Shown: piece by piece, positions 47,701 to 57,269 of the stretch
How positions within the stretch are numbered: the first letter of the stretch is position 1
Layout of the letters: each line of letters opens with the position of its first letter
From: Methylomonas fluvii
GTDB taxonomy: Bacteria > Pseudomonadota > Gammaproteobacteria > Methylococcales > Methylomonadaceae
Length of the DNA: 64,000 nucleotides
Assembly (NCBI RefSeq): GCF_014850975.1
Contig: NZ_JACXST010000002.1
Span: 1,364,001-1,428,000 of the forward strand
Direction of reading: 5' to 3'
Translations under genes and position numbers: made by a program
Notes under the pieces: generated by a model
What the model was told of the DNA's origin: nothing
The model's input: the letters and a program-made list of their open reading frames with translations, nothing else
Database searches by the model: none

Positions 47701-49455
47701 ATGCCCATGAAATCACTGTTTTTTTTTGAACTATTCTGTTCTAAAACCGCTGTTGCACGATTGAACAAACGGCAATCCCTAACCGCAGGCTCGTTAGTGA
47801 CGTTGCTGCTGGCATCGCCACTCGCGGCAGGCGTGGAATTTGCGAGCGGCACATTCAATCTAACCGGCTCCGGCGCGGGGTCTGTCGGCTATCTGCCCTT
47901 TTCGCTGTCACAAACCACGCTGGTCGATATTGCCACCAGCGGCCCCACAACGGACCCCTATATTTTCCTGCTGAGCGGCACCGGTAATTTTACCAGCCTC
48001 TCCGTACTCACTCAGAACGACGACGGCTGCAACCAGGTAGACTGTGGCGCGGCGGGGGTTTCTCCAAACTTTAACTCGCTGATTAACGACTACCCCTTGA
48101 GTCCCGGCAGTTATACCGTCGCGCTGGCAAACTACCCGTTTGGGTCAACCGACGCTATCGCGGGTTCTAATATAAACAGTGACACGGGCAATGTGTTATT
48201 GATAGTCGGCGACTCCGGACTGATCATTCCCGGCACCGGCACCGGCTCGGGCAGTGCGAGATTGATTAGCTATGCCGGCAGCGGTGGCGCAGTCATTTCC
48301 CAATCGCAAATTATCGAATCCACTTCTAACGCCAGCGCCACATCCCTGGCAATCAACAGCTTATGCGCCTCACCCACCAGCAGCGCTGTTATCAGTGACT
48401 GCGCCAGAATCGCCGGCCTGGGCGCGGCCGCCAAAGCCGATGTTATCGATCAAATCACTCCCGAAGAGATCAATACGATTGCAGCCACCACGGTTGCAAC
48501 GTCCCGTGCGAATTTCAGCAGCGTGATGGATCGCATCGCCACCTTGCGCGCCGGCAATGCCGGCGGCATTAACCTGGGCGGCACCAAAATCGGCGGCGGC
48601 AGCGGTGATGAACTGCCGGAAATATTTCAACGCCTGGGCTTATACGGCAATATCGACGGCAGTTTCGGTAGCCGGAACCGCACTGCCAACGAACAGGGTT
48701 ACAGCTTTGACAATCAAGGCGTCACGGTCGGTGCGGATTATGCGTTCACCGATAATTTTTTTGTAGGGGTGGCATTTAATAACGCTCACAACAAAGCCGA
48801 TTTCAGTAACCGCGCCGGTCAGCTCTATACCGCAGCCTATACCGGCTCCTTATACAGCACTTTGAATATTCAGGATTTCTATATCGACGCGCTGGCCAGC
48901 GTTGGTGGCATCGATTACGAATCCGAACGGGCCATGAGCTTTTTCAACACCTCGGCAAAAGGCAGCACCTCGGGCATGCAGTATGCGTCCAGCTTAGGCG
49001 CAGGTTATAACTACCACATCGACAAGGTAGTGGTCGGACCTTATATCGGTTTCGACTACGCCAAAACCGAAGTGGACGGCTACCGCGAAACAGGTGGCGC
49101 CAGTTTCGGCACCAGCTACGGCAAACAAAACATAGAATCCATGCTGACCAAAGCAGGCGCCAGGGCTTCGTATGCTTGGAGCTTGCCTTGGGGCGTGATC
49201 GTGCCGCAAGTCAATGCCGAATGGGTACATGAATCCAGCTATAACGCCCAAGTCAGCGTCGTGCGCTTCGTGCAAAACAATGCCGGCTTTAATATCCGCT
49301 CCGACAATCCAGACCGCGATTTCATGCAACTGGGATTTAATGTAGCCGGCCAATTTGCCGATGGCATGTCTGCGTTCGTAGCCTACAACACCATCATCGA
49401 CCGGGCAAACGTTTCAAACCACGCCTTTTCCAGTGGCTTGCGGCTGTCGTTTTAA
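47701..49455 (+). CDS. autotransporter-type outer membrane protein
   Basis: The 584-residue protein has a long signal sequence (hydrophobic core SLVTLLLASPLAAG, about 32-45). The N-terminal passenger (about 46-190) resembles DVUA0089-like secreted domains (FNLTGSGAGSVGYLPFSL, then PGSYTVALANYPFG). A linker follows, then a C-terminal autotransporter beta-barrel (about 305-584) with alternating strands and the terminal GLRLSF, ending in Phe as BAM substrates do. The passenger is short and its function unknown. A second ATG at 47707 is an equally possible start. Confidence 0.82.
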   Translation: MPMKSLFFFELFCSKTAVARLNKRQSLTAGSLVTLLLASPLAAGVEFASGTFNLTGSGAGSVGYLPFSLSQTTLVDIATSGPTTDPYIFLLSGTGNFTSLSVLTQNDDGCNQVDCGAAGVSPNFNSLINDYPLSPGSYTVALANYPFGSTDAIAGSNINSDTGNVLLIVGDSGLIIPGTGTGSGSARLISYAGSGGAVISQSQIIESTSNASATSLAINSLCASPTSSAVISDCARIAGLGAAAKADVIDQITPEEINTIAATTVATSRANFSSVMDRIATLRAGNAGGINLGGTKIGGGSGDELPEIFQRLGLYGNIDGSFGSRNRTANEQGYSFDNQGVTVGADYAFTDNFFVGVAFNNAHNKADFSNRAGQLYTAAYTGSLYSTLNIQDFYIDALASVGGIDYESERAMSFFNTSAKGSTSGMQYASSLGAGYNYHIDKVVVGPYIGFDYAKTEVDGYRETGGASFGTSYGKQNIESMLTKAGARASYAWSLPWGVIVPQVNAEWVHESSYNAQVSVVRFVQNNAGFNIRSDNPDRDFMQLGFNVAGQFADGMSAFVAYNTIIDRANVSNHAFSSGLRLSF

Positions 49456-49510
49456 AACAATCCAGCAATCCAATAAACAAAAAGTCGATTGCTGATCGAC
49501 CACGCATACC

Positions 49511-49543
49511 GACCACGCTGCCAGCCTCGCAAGCGGCGTGGTC
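49511..49543. terminator. hairpin after the autotransporter gene
   Basis: GACCACGC (49511-49518) pairs with GCGTGGTC (49536-49543) with a 17-base loop. There is no T-run. Confidence 0.35.
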
Positions 49544-49565
49544 TATTCCAAATCGCCTGTACCTC

Positions 49566-50378
49566 ATGCCGGTCAAGCGGCTACATTTGCTGATTAAACT
49601 GAGTCTGCTGCTTTTCCTGGCAGCTTGCAGCACACCGGCGATGCGCCTGCATGAGCAAGCCACGGCATTCGGCTTTCAGGCCTTGGAAATTGAAGCAGCC
49701 GGATTCAAACTCACATCGTTTACCCATCTGCCGCCATCCAACGGCAAACGCCTGCATGTTTACCTCGAAGGTGACGGCCGCCCTTGGGAACGTGGACTAT
49801 TTCCAGCCTCTGACCCCACTACCCGCACAGCTACCGTTCTGTCATTAATGTCTTCCGACCCCAAGCCGGCGTTGTACCTGGGACGGCCTTGCTACAACGG
49901 CCACGCCGGCGACCCCGGTTGCACGCAAAACTTGTGGACCGGCGCCCGTTATAGTGAAAGCGTGGTCGCGGCTATGACCCAAGCATTAACAGAGTTCTGC
50001 GCACTAAACGGTTACAGCGAAGTGGTGTTGATCGGCCACAGCGGCGGCGGCACGTTGGCACTATTGATAGCCGAGCGCTTGCCGCAAACCGTCGCGGTGG
50101 TCACGCTGGCGGGGAATTACGACATCGATATTTGGGCCGATCATCACGGCTACCAGCGTTTGCATGACTCTCTAAATCCGGCTAAGCGCGCCGCTAAGCC
50201 CAGCATTGCGGAATGGCATCTGCTAGGCCAGCGCGATAACAACATTCCGCCGGCATTATTCCAACAAGCCTTACAGCAACGCCCCAACAGCCACGTCGAA
50301 ATCGTTGACGCCGATCACAGCAATGGCTGGCAAGCCATTTGGCCGCAGATGCTAAAACGCCTGGACCACCTGCCCTAG
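49566..50378 (+). CDS. alpha/beta-hydrolase lipoprotein
   Basis: The 270-residue protein has a lipoprotein signal (LIKLSLLLFLAAC, Cys21 acylated). The mature part shows an alpha/beta-hydrolase: nucleophile elbow GHSGGG, a likely catalytic Asp in LGQRDNNIP and His in DADHSNGW. The oxyanion region is YLEGDGRPW. The substrate is unknown. It precedes the caspase-domain lipoprotein by 68 bp and may share its transcript. Confidence 0.8.
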   Translation: MPVKRLHLLIKLSLLLFLAACSTPAMRLHEQATAFGFQALEIEAAGFKLTSFTHLPPSNGKRLHVYLEGDGRPWERGLFPASDPTTRTATVLSLMSSDPKPALYLGRPCYNGHAGDPGCTQNLWTGARYSESVVAAMTQALTEFCALNGYSEVVLIGHSGGGTLALLIAERLPQTVAVVTLAGNYDIDIWADHHGYQRLHDSLNPAKRAAKPSIAEWHLLGQRDNNIPPALFQQALQQRPNSHVEIVDADHSNGWQAIWPQMLKRLDHLP

Positions 50379-50446
50379 CCATTTGCGGGCTAGCGGATTT
50401 CTGCTATGGTTGCCGGATAAAACCATTCATTCGAAGGCGGCACCCC

Positions 50447-52708
50447 ATGGCTACACAAAGAGTATTGAACCGTACGCTGGCATTGGCAATCAGCGGGATT
50501 TTAATGTCCGCCTGCGCCCGCGATGTCAGCCAGGAAGAAATGGCTAAAGCCACCGAAGGCTATATCGTGGCCGATACCAGCAAACTGTTTGTCGTCGATT
50601 GCCTGCTGCCCGGACAAGTACGCAAGCTAGGTTCGCAAATGACTTATCTCAGCGCCCGCCGCCCTATTCGCACGACCGCCGCCGATTGCGAAGTACGTGG
50701 CGGCGAATATGTCGCTTACGACCGCGCCAACTACGCCAGCGCCTTAAATATCTGGCTGCCCAAAGCCCAGGAAGGCGATGCCGCCGCTCAATTGTACGTC
50801 GGCGAGATTTTCGAAAAAGGCCTGGGTACGCCAGCCGACTACAAAGCCGCCGCGCAGTGGTACGAAAAAGCCGCCAATCAAGGTAACTCGCAAGCACAAT
50901 TGAACTTGGGCCATCTCTATGAAAAAGGTCTGGGCGTTACCGAAGACAAGGAAACTGCATTGCGTTGGTATCGCAAATCGGCCGGCCTGGAGGACGCCGG
51001 CATCCAGTTCGCGCCCGCCGTCAATGCCCAAGCCATCGCCAATAGCGAAGAATTAGCCACTTTGCGCAGCGAAGTAGCCGAATCCCGCCGCGAAGCGGAA
51101 CAGCTGCGCGAGCAACTGCAAAGCACCCGCCAGCGAACCATGGATCAACAGGAAAGTTTGCGCAAGGCTCAGGACGAGTTGGAAGCCTTGCGTAACAAAC
51201 TGCAACAACAAAAATCCACTACACCTAGCGGCTCCAGCGACATCGAATCGCTGGAAAAGCAGTTGCACGAAAAAGAAAACCAATTAAAAGACCAACAAGC
51301 CAAATTGGGCAGTTTGACACAGTCTCTCAGCCAGGAAAGGCAACGCATGAAACGCGAACTGGAAGCGGCGCGCCAGCAAAGCCCCAGCGCTAAAGCCGTC
51401 GAAAGCAAAACCAACGACATCGAAAACAAGCTCAACGAAAAAATCGAAACCTACCAAAAACAATCGGCGGAACTGACCGGCTGGCTGACCTCATCCGACA
51501 AACTGGACAGAAACCAGATAGATTTGCGCAAGCAGGCCTTGCAACAGCAAGCCAAGGAAATTGCCGCACTGAAAGAAAAGTTACAGCAACAAGCATCCAA
51601 CGTGGTGGCCTCCGGCAACGGTCCGAATATCGAATTGCTGGAACCCGCCGTCACCGTCACCCGGGGTATTCCCAGCATTCAATTTGGCTTGGGTGAAAGC
51701 AGCAAACGCATCGTCGGCAAAATCGACGCGGCGACCGGCCTGAGCCGCTTGCTGTTGAATGACAAAGCGATAAAAGTCGATGCCAACGGCCGTTTTGAAA
51801 CCGACGTTAGCTTGAAAGGCGATGAAACCTTGGTGCGCATCGTCGCTACCGACAAACGCAATCAAAGCAGCGATTTAAGCCTGCGCCTGCTGGCTTCCGG
51901 TAATTCGGCAGAGGAGGTATTCCCCAGCAGCAATAGCAGTGAAATCAAGCGCTCGGGTGACATTCAATTCGGCAAATTCTACGCCATCATCATCGGCAAT
52001 AACGAGTACGGCGCTTATCCGTCTTTGAAAACCCCCATCGCCGACGCGAAAAGCTTGGAGCTTTTGCTACGCGAGCGTTACGGCTTTAAAACCAAATTGC
52101 TGATCAATGCCAATCGCCACACGATCATGTCGGCGTTTAACGAACTGAATCAAAAACTCACCGAACAGGATAATTTGCTGGTTTATTATGCCGGCCACGG
52201 CGAGATCGACAAGAAAAGTCAGACCGCCTATTGGCTGCCGGTCGATTCGGAAACCGGCAATAGCGCCAACTGGATTTCCAGCCAAAGCATCACGGAATTT
52301 TTGAGCATCATGCCGGCCAAGCACATTATGGTGGTAGCCGATTCCTGCTATTCCGGCGCATTGACCGGTTCGGCAGTCGCCAAACTGCCGGAGGGCATGG
52401 ACGACGCCAAGCGTGAACGCTGGTTAAAAGCCATGAACAGCCGCAAAGCCCGTACCGTGCTGACTTCCGGCGGCGTGAAACCGGTGATGGACCAAGGCGG
52501 CGGCGACCATTCGGTATTTGCCAATGCGTTTTTGAAAGTCTTGCGCGGCAACAAACGCATCATCGAAGACTACGACATTTTCCGGGACGTGGCCAATCAA
52601 GTGCGGGCTTCGGCGGCAAAAGGTGGTTTCGAGCAAATGCCGCAATACGCCCCCTTGCAGCACGCCGGCCACGAAGGCAGCCCGTTCTTTTTTGTGCCGG
52701 AAGTTTAG
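50447..52708 (+). CDS. caspase-domain lipoprotein with SEL1 repeats and coiled coil
   Basis: The 753-residue protein starts with a lipoprotein signal (AISGILMSAC). Two SEL1 repeats follow (about residues 95-170: AAQLYVGEIFEKGLGTP, AQLNLGHLYEKGLGV), then a long coiled coil (about 205-395), a beta-rich Ig-like part (about 410-490) and a C-terminal peptidase C14 domain (YAIIIGNNEYGAY start) with His584 in YYAGHGE and Cys634 in ADSCYSG. Both dyad residues are present, so it is probably active, in the envelope. I chose the ATG at 50447; the frame from 50339 overlaps the preceding gene. Confidence 0.87.
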   Translation: MATQRVLNRTLALAISGILMSACARDVSQEEMAKATEGYIVADTSKLFVVDCLLPGQVRKLGSQMTYLSARRPIRTTAADCEVRGGEYVAYDRANYASALNIWLPKAQEGDAAAQLYVGEIFEKGLGTPADYKAAAQWYEKAANQGNSQAQLNLGHLYEKGLGVTEDKETALRWYRKSAGLEDAGIQFAPAVNAQAIANSEELATLRSEVAESRREAEQLREQLQSTRQRTMDQQESLRKAQDELEALRNKLQQQKSTTPSGSSDIESLEKQLHEKENQLKDQQAKLGSLTQSLSQERQRMKRELEAARQQSPSAKAVESKTNDIENKLNEKIETYQKQSAELTGWLTSSDKLDRNQIDLRKQALQQQAKEIAALKEKLQQQASNVVASGNGPNIELLEPAVTVTRGIPSIQFGLGESSKRIVGKIDAATGLSRLLLNDKAIKVDANGRFETDVSLKGDETLVRIVATDKRNQSSDLSLRLLASGNSAEEVFPSSNSSEIKRSGDIQFGKFYAIIIGNNEYGAYPSLKTPIADAKSLELLLRERYGFKTKLLINANRHTIMSAFNELNQKLTEQDNLLVYYAGHGEIDKKSQTAYWLPVDSETGNSANWISSQSITEFLSIMPAKHIMVVADSCYSGALTGSAVAKLPEGMDDAKRERWLKAMNSRKARTVLTSGGVKPVMDQGGGDHSVFANAFLKVLRGNKRIIEDYDIFRDVANQVRASAAKGGFEQMPQYAPLQHAGHEGSPFFFVPEV

Positions 52709-53029
52709 ACGGATTGGCTATTCCGATTGAAGTCCGCCACGTATTTCGATGGAGTAGCCAAGAAGAGAACAAGTTCTTCAGAAACAATCGGATTGCCATT
52801 AGCAACCCAAAAAGGAAATAGGCGAAACAATATTTCGTGCAGATTAAAATTTCAAACACCACAATCAGGACGAAAAATAGCTTTACTCATAAATTAGGTA
52901 TCGCTTCGCCCAATCCAATCTGAAAAATGTCAAACGTCCATTTTGTTCAGAATCCAGTAAAAATTCGATGTCGATTTGCAACGTAATAGTGAACATCACG
53001 GCGCGAAAATGCTAAGGAAGTACGCAATC
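52709..53029. other. gene-free stretch before the Septu pair
   Basis: 321 bp that look AT-richer than the caspase gene before them. I see no gene, no clear terminator for the caspase gene and no consensus promoter. Confidence 0.5.
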
Positions 53030-54352
53030 ATGAGAATAGAGTCAATTAATCTAGTGAATTACCGATGCCATGCCTTGTTGCAAGTTGATTTGAAACCTGG
53101 CTTTAACGTCATCGTTGGTGTGAATGGCAGCGGTAAAACATCCTTGCTTAAGGCAATCTGCGATGTTCTGACTGGATTTAGCCAACACTTATCACTTATG
53201 AACGGCAACTACCATGCCTTAGACGATGCCAATGTGGTTCGATTGAAGGGAGAGGTTATTCAAGGCAGCTATAGATTCGAACCACAATATCCCGTCCAAA
53301 TTACTGCTACGGGATATGCATTCGAAGCAAAATGCCGCTGGACCGTCCAAAAAAACAGTCAAGTTGACGCTACTCAAATTAATGGTCCATCCCCTGGGCT
53401 CATTTGGCAAACTAAGCAGTATGCTATAGGACAAACTAGCGAGAATGTTCAGGCAAGACTTAACCTGCCCATCATCGCGTTCTATCGTGCCAACCGGCAT
53501 TGGAACCAACCCCAACCCCATGAGATGCAGGCTGCTACTGCTCGAAATGCTCGCACGGATGGGTACACAAGTTGGTGGGATGCGTCACTGGACTCCAGTG
53601 CCCTACAGTACTGGGTGATTGGTAAATGCCTAGAGAGGTTCCAGACATCGTCTGAAACAGGGATTTCATTTGACGATATACGATCAGATGAGCTGGCCCT
53701 CGTCAATCAAGCCTTAGCATTAGCCGTCGAAGGGACTAAAGGCTTAAAGTACGACCTTAAACAAAAGAGTTTGCTTGTGGAGTGGTCAAATACTATCGAT
53801 TCTCCGCGAGAACCCACAGCCTTTGAAAACCTGAGTGACGGTCAGCGCGCCGTCATCGGCCTAGTTGCCGACATTGCGAGGCGAATGTGCGTTTTGAATC
53901 CGCAACTGGGCCACGAAGTCACTAATGAAACGCCGGGAGTGGTGTTAATTGACGAACTCGATATGCATCTCCACCCACGTTGGCAGCGAATACTGACCTC
54001 TGGACTGAAGCGCGCCTTCCCCAAGATTCAGTTCATTGTGGCGAGCCACTCGCCTCAGGTGCTCGGCGAGCTGAAACCGGAGGAAATTATCCTACTACGC
54101 CCAAGTGGTACCGCTCATCCCCAAGTTAGCTACGGACTGACGTCCAGCCAAGTGCTTGAGGAAATTATGGACGCCACCGCCAGAACGCCGGATGTGGAAA
54201 GGCTACTTTCCGAGATTTTTGAATTACTGGAACGTGGTGCATTGCTTACAGCCAAGGAAAAGCTCGATGCATTGAAAACCACCGCTCCTGGCATTCCTGA
54301 ACTGGCGGGGGCGCAAGCACTTCTTCGTCGTAAAGAGGTACTTGGCCGATGA
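53030..54352 (+). CDS. ptuA: Septu-type defence ATPase PtuA
   Basis: The 440-residue ABC/SMC-like ATPase has Walker A GVNGSGKTS (about 30-38), the signature-like FENLSDGQRAVIG, Walker B GVVLIDELDMHLHP and the VASHSPQVL histidine. This is the layout of PtuA and of other OLD-related defence ATPases. The start at 53030 (MRIESINLVNYR) has AAGGAAG upstream and begins exactly at the conserved first strand. The gene overlaps ptuB by 4 bp (ATGA). In Septu systems PtuA assembles with PtuB and controls its nuclease. Confidence 0.87.
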   Translation: MRIESINLVNYRCHALLQVDLKPGFNVIVGVNGSGKTSLLKAICDVLTGFSQHLSLMNGNYHALDDANVVRLKGEVIQGSYRFEPQYPVQITATGYAFEAKCRWTVQKNSQVDATQINGPSPGLIWQTKQYAIGQTSENVQARLNLPIIAFYRANRHWNQPQPHEMQAATARNARTDGYTSWWDASLDSSALQYWVIGKCLERFQTSSETGISFDDIRSDELALVNQALALAVEGTKGLKYDLKQKSLLVEWSNTIDSPREPTAFENLSDGQRAVIGLVADIARRMCVLNPQLGHEVTNETPGVVLIDELDMHLHPRWQRILTSGLKRAFPKIQFIVASHSPQVLGELKPEEIILLRPSGTAHPQVSYGLTSSQVLEEIMDATARTPDVERLLSEIFELLERGALLTAKEKLDALKTTAPGIPELAGAQALLRRKEVLGR

Positions 54353-55005
54353 GACGAATCGTCAAGGCAATAGAGCCACAAACATTCTCTGACTGGAAAG
54401 CCCAAGCAAACGACGTATGGCAACCGAGTTATAGCAATTTGCAGAATCCAGAGAAGCGGAATCTGCATGATGCCTTACTCAACGAACAGGGTGGGCTATG
54501 CTGCTATTGCGGGCGAACAATTGCATTGACAGACAGTCATATTGAGCACTTTCGTCCTCAAGAACGGTTTCAAGAACTTGCCATGGATTACAGTAACCTT
54601 CACGCGTCCTGCATCCGCGAAACCGAACCCGGCACCCCTTTGCACTGCGGCCATTCCAAAGGTAAAGATTTTGACAAAGACAAAATCATATCGCCCCTGG
54701 ATGACGGGTGCGAACAGCGATTCATATATTCGGCTCAAGATGGGGCTATCTATCCTACCGACAATAGCGATGAGTCTGCTACTTACATGATTGGACTTTT
54801 GAAACTGGATATTAAGTTTTTACGTGACCGTCGAGCAGAGGCTTTGAAAAGAGTCTTCGACTACGACTTTATAAGCTCAGCCAGCAATGACGAGTTAGAA
54901 AAGCTTGCAAGCGCTTATCAGCAACCTAATGCAGCTGGATTTCTTATTAATTTTGCTCATGTTCTGTCCCGATATGCTGAACAGCTTATTGGACACCAGT
55001 CATGA
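54349..55005 (+). CDS. ptuB: Septu-type HNH endonuclease PtuB
   Basis: The 218-residue protein matches the TIGR02646-type HNH nucleases: LCCYCGRTI, then SHIEHFRPQ, YSNLHASC and CGHSKG, giving the Cys/His zinc and catalytic set. PtuB cleaves nucleic acid when PtuA releases it during phage infection. The same nuclease pair also occurs in some retrons, but no reverse transcriptase gene is near, so plain Septu is the better call. Confidence 0.87.
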   Translation: MRRIVKAIEPQTFSDWKAQANDVWQPSYSNLQNPEKRNLHDALLNEQGGLCCYCGRTIALTDSHIEHFRPQERFQELAMDYSNLHASCIRETEPGTPLHCGHSKGKDFDKDKIISPLDDGCEQRFIYSAQDGAIYPTDNSDESATYMIGLLKLDIKFLRDRRAEALKRVFDYDFISSASNDELEKLASAYQQPNAAGFLINFAHVLSRYAEQLIGHQS

Positions 55006-55190
55006 AGTTCAAAGTAAGCGAGCTTTGCTTGTTAAATGTTGTGTTCTCCTGAATTTTGAACAAACCAAACTTGGCAGGATTACAGGGGCGGACAGTCGTT
55101 AATCAATACAAGCTTCTTGGCTTCTCGGCATCACTTGCTTATTTCGATTATAAAGTCCGGCGGATTAAAAACCCGAGTCGGCGCGGCTTA

Positions 55191-55222
55191 AGCAACCGGG
55201 AGAAGAAGGTCGCCCGGTTGCT
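55191..55222. terminator. hairpin between ptuB and the convergent gene
   Basis: AGCAACCGGG (55191-55200) pairs perfectly with CCCGGTTGCT (55213-55222) with a 12-base loop and no T-run. It ends 20 bp before the convergent gene. Confidence 0.45.
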
Positions 55223-55242
55223 ATACGAACAAACAAGAGGAT

Positions 55243-56619
55243 TTATTTCCACTTTTTAAGCAAACCTTTTAGCCCGGCAGGTTTGGCGGGTTCGGCTGCG
55301 GCGGCGACTGTTTCGGCAATCGGCTCGGGTTCTGCTGCTACCGGTTCAGGCGCAACGACAGGCTCTGCCGATTTTTTACCGAACAAACCTTTCAGCTTAC
55401 CGCCAACGCCGGCCGCCGGTTCTTTGATTGCTTCGGCAGCAGTTTCAGCGATTTCCACCACATTTTCCTTAAGTTCAGCGGCCGCCTCCACGACAGGCGC
55501 GGCGATTTCTTCCAGTTCTTCCTGGATAGCCTCGGCAGCGACTTCTGTTTGTGTACCCAGTTTCTGATCCAACTTGGCCATTTGCTGCATGGTGTTGTTC
55601 AACATTTGCTTGAACTTGCCGAAACCGCCGCTTTTCTCGGCCAATTTATCGACGGATGACTGTTTTGCCGGTGCCGGCTCGGCAACCACCGGTTTGGGCT
55701 TGTCCACAACCGGCGCAACTTCGCGCTCGACCGGCTTTGGCGGCTCGACAGGCGCCTGAACCACAACAGGCTCAGCAACAATAGCCGGGGACGGCTGGAT
55801 AACGGCGGGAGCTTCGTTGATAACCACTTTGGGCTCCGGCTGAGATACCGGCTGCGAGTAAACAGGCGCAGGAATCGCCGAATGTTTGGCCGAGTCGGCG
55901 TAACGCGCCAGTTCGGCTTGATGTTTTGCTTGGGCATCTGCCAGCAGTTTTGCCGCGCTGGCTTGTTCGCGCTCGCGCAGAATTTTTTGCTCTTCCACCG
56001 CCAATTCCAGTTTATTCAACTGTTCGGTTTGCGATTCCAGACGTAATTGCAACGGCCCCAATAGCGCATCTTTTTCAGCGACTTTGGAGGTTTCCGCCCA
56101 CAGCGCCAGTTGCAGCTCGGTTTTGCCTTGTTGTTCGGCTTTAAAGCGTTCGGTAATTTGCGCGGTAAGCGCGAAATATCGTGGCCACAGATCGGCCGAT
56201 TGCAGATCGTTTGCTGCCGGCAAGGCCGGCTCGGTCAATTCAAAACTGGTAGCCAAGGTTTTGATGCTGTCGATCACCTGCCGATTTGCCTGTACCAGTT
56301 TTTCTTCCAGACCGGCAGCCCGTTGCGCTTCGTTATCGGCAACAGCTTTGGCGGCCTCCAACTGCTCGGTATTGGCAGTCAATTGTTCTTGCAAGGTTTG
56401 CTGCTGCTGTTGCGCCGCTTCCAAATCAGCTTGTAAGGCAAGGCGCGCTTTTAAATTGATGGCATTGGTTTTTTTTAAAAAATAAATCCTGATACTGTAA
56501 AACATCGCCGTCAGCAACCACACGGCAAGCGCTAACGCACCGGCATATTCCTGGTTTTCCAGCGTAAATCGATACCAATCCGACAGTATGCTTTGAATCA
56601 TGGGCAAATAAGCTTCCAT
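55243..56619 (-). CDS. membrane-anchored coiled-coil protein with Pro/Ala-rich tail
   Basis: The 458-residue protein has one membrane helix near the N-terminus (AGALALAVWLLTAMFYSI, about 25-42). A coiled coil follows (about 65-240, Gln/Leu/Glu-rich), then a Pro/Val/Ala-rich linker (about 255-330) and a C-terminal part. There a basic amphipathic motif occurs three times in related form: GGFGKFKQML, VGGKLKGLFGKK and GLKGLLKKWK. The ribosome binding site (AGGA) supports the start. I recognise no family; a structural or membrane-contact role is only a guess. Confidence 0.7.
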   Translation of the reverse strand: MEAYLPMIQSILSDWYRFTLENQEYAGALALAVWLLTAMFYSIRIYFLKKTNAINLKARLALQADLEAAQQQQQTLQEQLTANTEQLEAAKAVADNEAQRAAGLEEKLVQANRQVIDSIKTLATSFELTEPALPAANDLQSADLWPRYFALTAQITERFKAEQQGKTELQLALWAETSKVAEKDALLGPLQLRLESQTEQLNKLELAVEEQKILREREQASAAKLLADAQAKHQAELARYADSAKHSAIPAPVYSQPVSQPEPKVVINEAPAVIQPSPAIVAEPVVVQAPVEPPKPVEREVAPVVDKPKPVVAEPAPAKQSSVDKLAEKSGGFGKFKQMLNNTMQQMAKLDQKLGTQTEVAAEAIQEELEEIAAPVVEAAAELKENVVEIAETAAEAIKEPAAGVGGKLKGLFGKKSAEPVVAPEPVAAEPEPIAETVAAAAEPAKPAGLKGLLKKWK

Positions 56620-57269
56620 AAATAATCCTGGCTAATATAGTTTTTATAATAATGACGTAGGTTTCCGACCCGGAACAGCAGATAGCTAAGCTGAGACAGA
56701 CGAAAGCCAGTATATCAGTTTGACTCTGCAACTTTACCGTAAGCTGCTGGAATAAGACAGAAAAACGCCCACCAAAAAACGGCCGCACAGTGTCTGCAAC
56801 GGTGGCCGGCAGCCTTGGTAAATTCAACATGGATTGTTTATGTCCGGGCTGTATCTTATGTAGATTCCCGGTTCGGCTTGCCCTGAGGCATCAAGTTTTC
56901 GGTTTGAGGTGTGTGGTTCTTTTCGGCTGGCGCTAGTTAAACAGCTCAAGCCTAATCGGTCTGGCGTTAGCGGAACGGGGAGAATAAAGGCTTAACGACG
57001 AGCCGCGACGTAATGACTTTCAGAAGAGGGAAGTTTCCGGGAATAACCTATGCAGGGTTTAAACACCGCCGACACTATCGCACGACAACTGCCGCATGAC
57101 ATAGTACTGTTTTGGTATCAGTAACGACACTAGCGGTTTACTCCAATCTGGCAGCCGCGCCGCCCAAGTTTAGTGGGTCGCCAGCGCAAGCTGGGCTTTT
57201 TTGGATGCGATAAATATGCTCTGAAAACCGCTTAGTATCTGAAACCGGGCATGATCGCGGGCCGATATT
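56620..57269. other. 650-bp gene-free stretch
   Basis: No convincing gene on either strand. It contains a plus-strand terminator-like hairpin (57181-57202) with no plus-strand gene before it. I compared it by eye with 6S, RNase P and c-di-GMP riboswitch patterns and saw no match. Confidence 0.5.
57181..57202 (+). terminator. orphan plus-strand terminator
   Basis: CCAGC-GCAA-GCTGG is followed by GC and six T. The leftward acyltransferase gene cannot use this T-run. Confidence 0.55.

Noticed and set aside
53030-55005. Retron with PtuAB effector
   Set aside because: No reverse transcriptase or msr/msd-like structure is seen in the 320 bp before or 230 bp after the pair.
56620-57269. 6S RNA, RNase P RNA or c-di-GMP riboswitch
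   Set aside because: The conserved elements of these families were not found on either strand by eye.
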